A stretch of 64,000 nt of DNA. Source: Bradyrhizobium tropiciagri (GTDB lineage: Bacteria > Pseudomonadota > Alphaproteobacteria > Rhizobiales > Xanthobacteraceae). This document shows positions 60,368 through 64,000 of this stretch, in pieces; position 1 is the first letter of the stretch; each line of letters starts with the position of its first letter. The position numbers were made by a program, and so were the translations under genes. Location of the stretch: NCBI RefSeq assembly GCF_001189845.1, contig NZ_LFLZ01000043.1:1-64000 (forward strand), read 5' to 3'. A model generated the notes under the pieces. That model saw only the letters and a list, made by a program, of their open reading frames with translations. It was not told the DNA's origin and did not search any database.

Positions 60368-61438
60368 TCACTTCGGCGCGATGCCGGCGAACTGCAGCAC
60401 GCCGGCCACGATCACCACCATCGCCAGCGACAGCGGCAGGAACACCTTCCAGCCGAGCCGCATCAGTTGATCGTAGCGGTAGCGCGGCACGATCGCCTTC
60501 GCCATCGCGAACATGAAGAACATGAAGAACACCTTCAGGGCGAACCAGACGATGCCCGGAATCCAGGTGAACGGCGGCAGGTTGACCGGCGGCAGCCAGC
60601 CGCCCAGGAACAGGATCGACGCCAGCGCGCACATCGTGGTGATCGCGACATACTCGCCGAGCATGAACAACAGATACGGGGTCGAGCCGTACTCGGTCAT
60701 AAAGCCGGCGACCAGTTCGGATTCGGCTTCGACCAGGTCGAACGGCGGACGGTTGGTTTCCGCCAGCGCCGAGACGTAGAACACCACGAACATCGGGAAC
60801 AGCGGCCACACATACCAGTTCAGGATGGTGAGCTGCGGCAGGCCGATCAGGTGCGCGAGCCCGCGGGTGTTCTGCGCCTCGACCACCGCCGAGAGGTTCA
60901 GCGAGCCGACGCAAAGCAGCACGGTGATGATCACGAAGCCGATCGAGACCTCGTAGGACACCATCTGCGCCGCGGAACGCAGCGCGGCCAGGAACGGATA
61001 CTTCGAGTTCGACGACCAGCCGGCCATGATGATGCCGTAGATCGACAGCGACGAGATCGCGAAGATGTAGAGAATACCGACATTGATGTCGGAGATCACC
61101 CAGCCGAGATCGAACGGGATCACGGCCCAGGCGGCCAGCGCCAGGATGCACGAAACCAGCGGCGCCAGCAGGAACACGCCCTTGTTGGAGCCGGACGGAA
61201 TCACCGGCTCCTTCAGCACGAACTTCAAGAGGTCGGCGAAGGATTGCAGCAATCCGAACGGGCCGACCACGTTGGGACCGCGGCGGATCTGCACCGCCGC
61301 CCAGATCTTGCGGTCGGCGAGCAGGATGTAGGCAATCGCGATCAGCAGCACGACGAGCAGCAACAGGCTTTCCGCGACCATGATGATCAGCGGCCAGAGG
61401 AAGCCGGTCCAGAACGAGCTTGCGAAGAATTCAGCCAT
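60368..61438 (-). CDS. nuoH: NADH-quinone oxidoreductase subunit H
   Basis: The 356-aa membrane subunit forming part of the quinone-binding cavity. Family signatures are DRKIWAAVQIRRGPNVVGPF near the N terminus and RPPFDLVEAESELVAGFMTE in the middle, the latter with the acidic residues of the proton path. Eight hydrophobic segments. It starts just downstream of nuoG. Confidence 0.97.
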   Translation of the reverse strand: MAEFFASSFWTGFLWPLIIMVAESLLLLVVLLIAIAYILLADRKIWAAVQIRRGPNVVGPFGLLQSFADLLKFVLKEPVIPSGSNKGVFLLAPLVSCILALAAWAVIPFDLGWVISDINVGILYIFAISSLSIYGIIMAGWSSNSKYPFLAALRSAAQMVSYEVSIGFVIITVLLCVGSLNLSAVVEAQNTRGLAHLIGLPQLTILNWYVWPLFPMFVVFYVSALAETNRPPFDLVEAESELVAGFMTEYGSTPYLLFMLGEYVAITTMCALASILFLGGWLPPVNLPPFTWIPGIVWFALKVFFMFFMFAMAKAIVPRYRYDQLMRLGWKVFLPLSLAMVVIVAGVLQFAGIAPK

Positions 61439-61448
61439 CAGGTCACGC

Positions 61449-63522
61449 TCACTCCGCTGCCGTCAGCATTCGGCCCGACGCCAGCCGCGAGCATTCCGCC
61501 ATCACGGCAGAGGCCCGCGCGATCGGGTTGGTCAGATAGAAATCCTCGACGGTCGGCTTGAAGGCCGCCTTGTCGACGGCACCGCCCTTGCCCGCCAGCG
61601 CCTTGACGTCGTCGGCCTTGCCGGCCTCGATCTGGTCGAGCCGCATCAGATGCGGCGAGTCTTGAACATCGCCTGGCGCAGCGCCTGCAGCGAGTCGAAC
61701 GGCAGCTTCTTGCCGAGCACGTCGGACAGCGCGCGGATGATCGCCCAGTCCTCGCGGGCTTCGCCCGGCGGGAACGCAGCGCGGTTGGCGATCTGCGCCC
61801 GGCCCTCGGTGTTGACGTAGATGCCGGACTTCTCGGTATAGGCCGCGCCCGGCAGGATGACGTCGGCGCGATGCGCGCCCTGGTCACCATGGGTGCCGAT
61901 ATAGACCACGAAGGTGCCGTCCGGCACCTTGATCTCGTCGGCGCCGAGCAGGAACAGCACGTCGAGCGTGCCGAAGGTCGTCATCTGCGCCGTGGTCAGG
62001 CCACCGGCCGAAGGCGAGAAGCCGATATCGAGCGCACCGGCGCGCGAGGCCGTATCCTGCAACACAGCAAAGCCGTTCCAGCCGTCCTTCAGCGCGCCGA
62101 CGTCGACGGCGAGCTTGGCGGCCTGCGCCAGCACCGCGGCGCCATCATGCCGGGTGTAGGCGCCGGGGCCGACCAGGATGATCGGGTGCTGCGCGTTCTT
62201 GAGCACGTCGGCAAACGAGTGCTTGCCGGCAGCGAGATCGGCGAGCGTGTCGGTGCCCGCGCCGAGATATTCATGATCGTAGGTGAAATCGGACTTGGCG
62301 CCGATCATGCCGACCTTGAGGCCGCCGGTGCGCCAGCGCTTGCGGATCCGCGCGTTCAGCACGGCGGCTTCCTTGCGCGGATGCGAACCGATGATCAGGA
62401 TCGCGTCGGCCTGGTCGATGCCGGCAATGGTCGGGTTGAAGATGTAGGAGCCGCGGCCCGCCTTGGCGTCGAACGCGTCGCCGCCCTGCACGGCCAGATT
62501 GACCGAGCCGAACTTCGCGAGCAGCTCCTTCAGCGCATACATTTCATCGACCGCGGCGAGATCGCCCGCGATCGCGCCGATCCGCTTGCCGTCGGTGCGG
62601 CCGGCCTTGGCGGCGATGGCGGCAAAGGCTTCCTGCCAGGTCGCAGGCTTAAGCTGGCCGTTCTCGCGCACATAGGGACGGTCGAGGCGCTGCGTGCGCA
62701 GGCCGTCGACGACGTGGCGGGTCTTGTCGGAGATCCACTCTTCGTTCACAGCCTCGTTGATACGCGGCAGGATGCGCATCACCTCGCGGCCGCGGGTGTC
62801 GACGCGGATCGCCGAGCCGACGCCGTCCATGACGTCGACCGACTGCGTCTTGCCGAGCTCCCAGGGCCGCGCCGCGAACGCATAAGGCTTCGAGGTCAGC
62901 GCGCCGACCGGGCAGATATCGACGAGATTGCCCTGCAGCTCCGAGCTCAGCGCATGCTCGAGATAGGTGGTGATCTCCATGTCCTCGCCGCGGCCGGTCG
63001 CGCCCATTTCCGGGGCGCCGCAGACTTCGGCGGAGAAGCGGACGCACCGCGTGCACTGGATGCAGCGGTTCATCGAGGTCTTGACCAGCGCGCCGAGATA
63101 TTTGTCCTCGACCGCGCGCTTGTTCTCGGCGAAACGGCTGGTGTCGACGCCGTAGCCCATCGCCTGGTCCTGCAGGTCACACTCGCCGCCCTGATCGCAG
63201 ATCGGGCAGTCCAGCGGATGGTTGATCAGCAGGAACTCCATCACGCCTTCGCGCGCCTTCTTGACCATCGGCGAACGGGTCGAGATCTCCGGTGGCTCGC
63301 CCTTCGGGCCCGGACGGCAGTCGCGCACGGCCCAGGCGCAGCTCGCGACCGGCTTCGGTCCGCCCTTCACCTCGACCAGGCACATCCGGCAATTGCGGCG
63401 ATCGACAGCCGCTCGTGATAGCAGAAGCGCGGAATCTCGGCGCCGGCCGCCTCGCACGCCTGCAGCAGCGTGTACTCCGGCGGCACATCGATCTCTTTGC
63501 CATCGACGATGATCTTGCTCAT
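61449..63522 (-). pseudogene. nuoG: NADH-quinone oxidoreductase subunit G, broken by two one-base losses
   Basis: The large iron-sulfur subunit of the peripheral arm. It starts at ATG 63520-63522 (MSKIIVDGKEIDVPPEYTLL). The first frame covers the 2Fe-2S start (LQACEAAGAEIPRFCYHERL) and breaks near 63396, where GCCGCAAT stands for expected GCCGGCAAT. The second frame continues with NCRMCLVEVKGGPKPVASC, ICDQGGECDLQDQAMG and CIQCTRCVRFSAEVCG and the molybdopterin-like domain, ending prematurely at RQAMFKTRRI near 61646. A second loss at 61657-61658 moves the C terminus (HLMRLDQIEAGKADDVKALA onward) to another frame. Adding two bases makes 692 codons exactly. The gene belongs to an otherwise intact nuo operon, so sequence error is likely. 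Confidence 0.9.
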
Positions 63523-63531
63523 GTCTCTTCT

Positions 63532-64000
63532 CTACTCCGCCGCGACCATGTGGACGGGATCACGAACGCCCTGATCGTCGAGATCGGCCTTGTGCGAATA
63601 CTGATCGATGCGCTCTTCGATCTCGTGACGGAAGTGCGCAATCAGACCCTGGATCGGCCACGCCGCGGCGTCGCCGAGCGCGCAGATCGTGTGACCTTCG
63701 ACCTGCTTGGTGACCTCGAGCAGCATGTCGATTTCGCGCTTGTGGGCGCGGCCGTCGGCCATGCGGGTCAGCACGCGCCACATCCACCCGGTGCCCTCAC
63801 GGCACGGCGTGCACTGGCCGCAGCTTTCGTGCTTGTAGAAATACGAGATGCGCGCGATCGCCCGGATCAGGTCGGTCGACTTGTCCATCACGATCACGGC
63901 CGCGGTGCCGAGGCCCGAGCGCAGCTTGCTCAAGCTGTCGAAATCCATCGGCGTGTCGATGATCTGCTCGGCCGGCACCATGCGCACCGACGAGCCGCCG
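63532..64000 (-). CDS. nuoF: NADH-quinone oxidoreductase subunit F, C-terminal part
   Basis: C-terminal 156 codons of the NADH/FMN-binding subunit; the start lies beyond the window edge. The N3 4Fe-4S cluster motif ESCGQCTPCREGTGWMWRVL and the fourth cysteine in GHTICALGDAAAWPIQGLIA are present, as is the GLGTAAVIVMDKSTDLI segment. Stop at 63532-63534, ten bases before nuoG. Confidence 0.95.
   Translation of the reverse strand, partial: GGSSVRMVPAEQIIDTPMDFDSLSKLRSGLGTAAVIVMDKSTDLIRAIARISYFYKHESCGQCTPCREGTGWMWRVLTRMADGRAHKREIDMLLEVTKQVEGHTICALGDAAAWPIQGLIAHFRHEIEERIDQYSHKADLDDQGVRDPVHMVAAE

Noticed and set aside
1..64000. CRISPR array or prophage
   Set aside because: No regularly spaced repeats, no cas, integrase or phage structural genes were seen.

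Overview
The window is high-GC alphaproteobacterial chromosome, most like Bradyrhizobium or a close relative. Evidence: the gene order lpxD-fabZ-lpxA-lpxI-lpxB behind rpsB-tsf-pyrH-frr-uppS-cdsA-dxr-rseP-bamA, the dnaE/lolD/lolC/proS and nuo/birA/rnj/mce blocks, two DUF3551 proteins, a DUF1467 protein, a short ProRS without editing insert, a GTTC-N7-GTTC LexA box, and a copper cluster resembling pcuABCDE of B. japonicum. No rRNA, tRNA, CRISPR or intact transposase gene was found.

Layout. 1-4.7 kb: glnS (minus, nearly complete), gltX and gltA. 4.8-5.8 kb: a small SRPBCC/ArsR operon behind a striking palindromic operator. 5.9-21.0 kb: a long minus-strand envelope and translation block (lpxB, lpxI, lpxA, fabZ, lpxD, bamA, rseP, dxr, cdsA, uppS, frr, pyrH, tsf, rpsB), interrupted only by a plus-strand KTSC-like gene. 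21.3-25.4 kb: a lipoprotein gene and dnaE. 25.4-29.1 kb: a variable strip holding a 32-residue membrane peptide behind two LexA boxes, degenerate direct repeats, terminators, an outer-membrane beta-barrel gene and small secreted proteins. 29.1-32.5 kb: lolD, lolC-like and proS. 32.6-39.9 kb: a copper acquisition/handling operon. 40.3-50.5 kb: accessory genes (globin, sugar ABC importer, SulP transporter, MtnK, PilZ protein, an unknown protein). 50.6-53.8 kb: DUF1467, mce, rnj, birA. 53.9-64 kb: complex I genes nuoN back to nuoF (partial).

Two observations stand out. First, a 32-aa single-pass membrane peptide just upstream of dnaE has two perfect GTTC-N7-GTTC sites over its promoter, the hallmark of an SOS-induced gene; it is a candidate SidA-type division inhibitor or other SOS membrane peptide. 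Second, eight single-base losses break six genes (lpxI once, bamA twice, a lipoprotein once, an ABC ATPase once, an unknown gene once, nuoG twice). Restoring one base at each site gives full-length proteins of integral length. Because bamA and lpxI should be indispensable, consensus-sequence error is the simplest explanation, but it has to be checked against reads.

The genes group into lipid A/outer-membrane assembly (lpx, bamA, rseP, lolCD, dxr/uppS/cdsA precursor supply), translation (glnS, gltX, proS, rpsB, tsf, frr), respiration (nuo, gltA, with the copper system plausibly supplying oxidase assembly) and a mixed accessory set inserted between conserved blocks.
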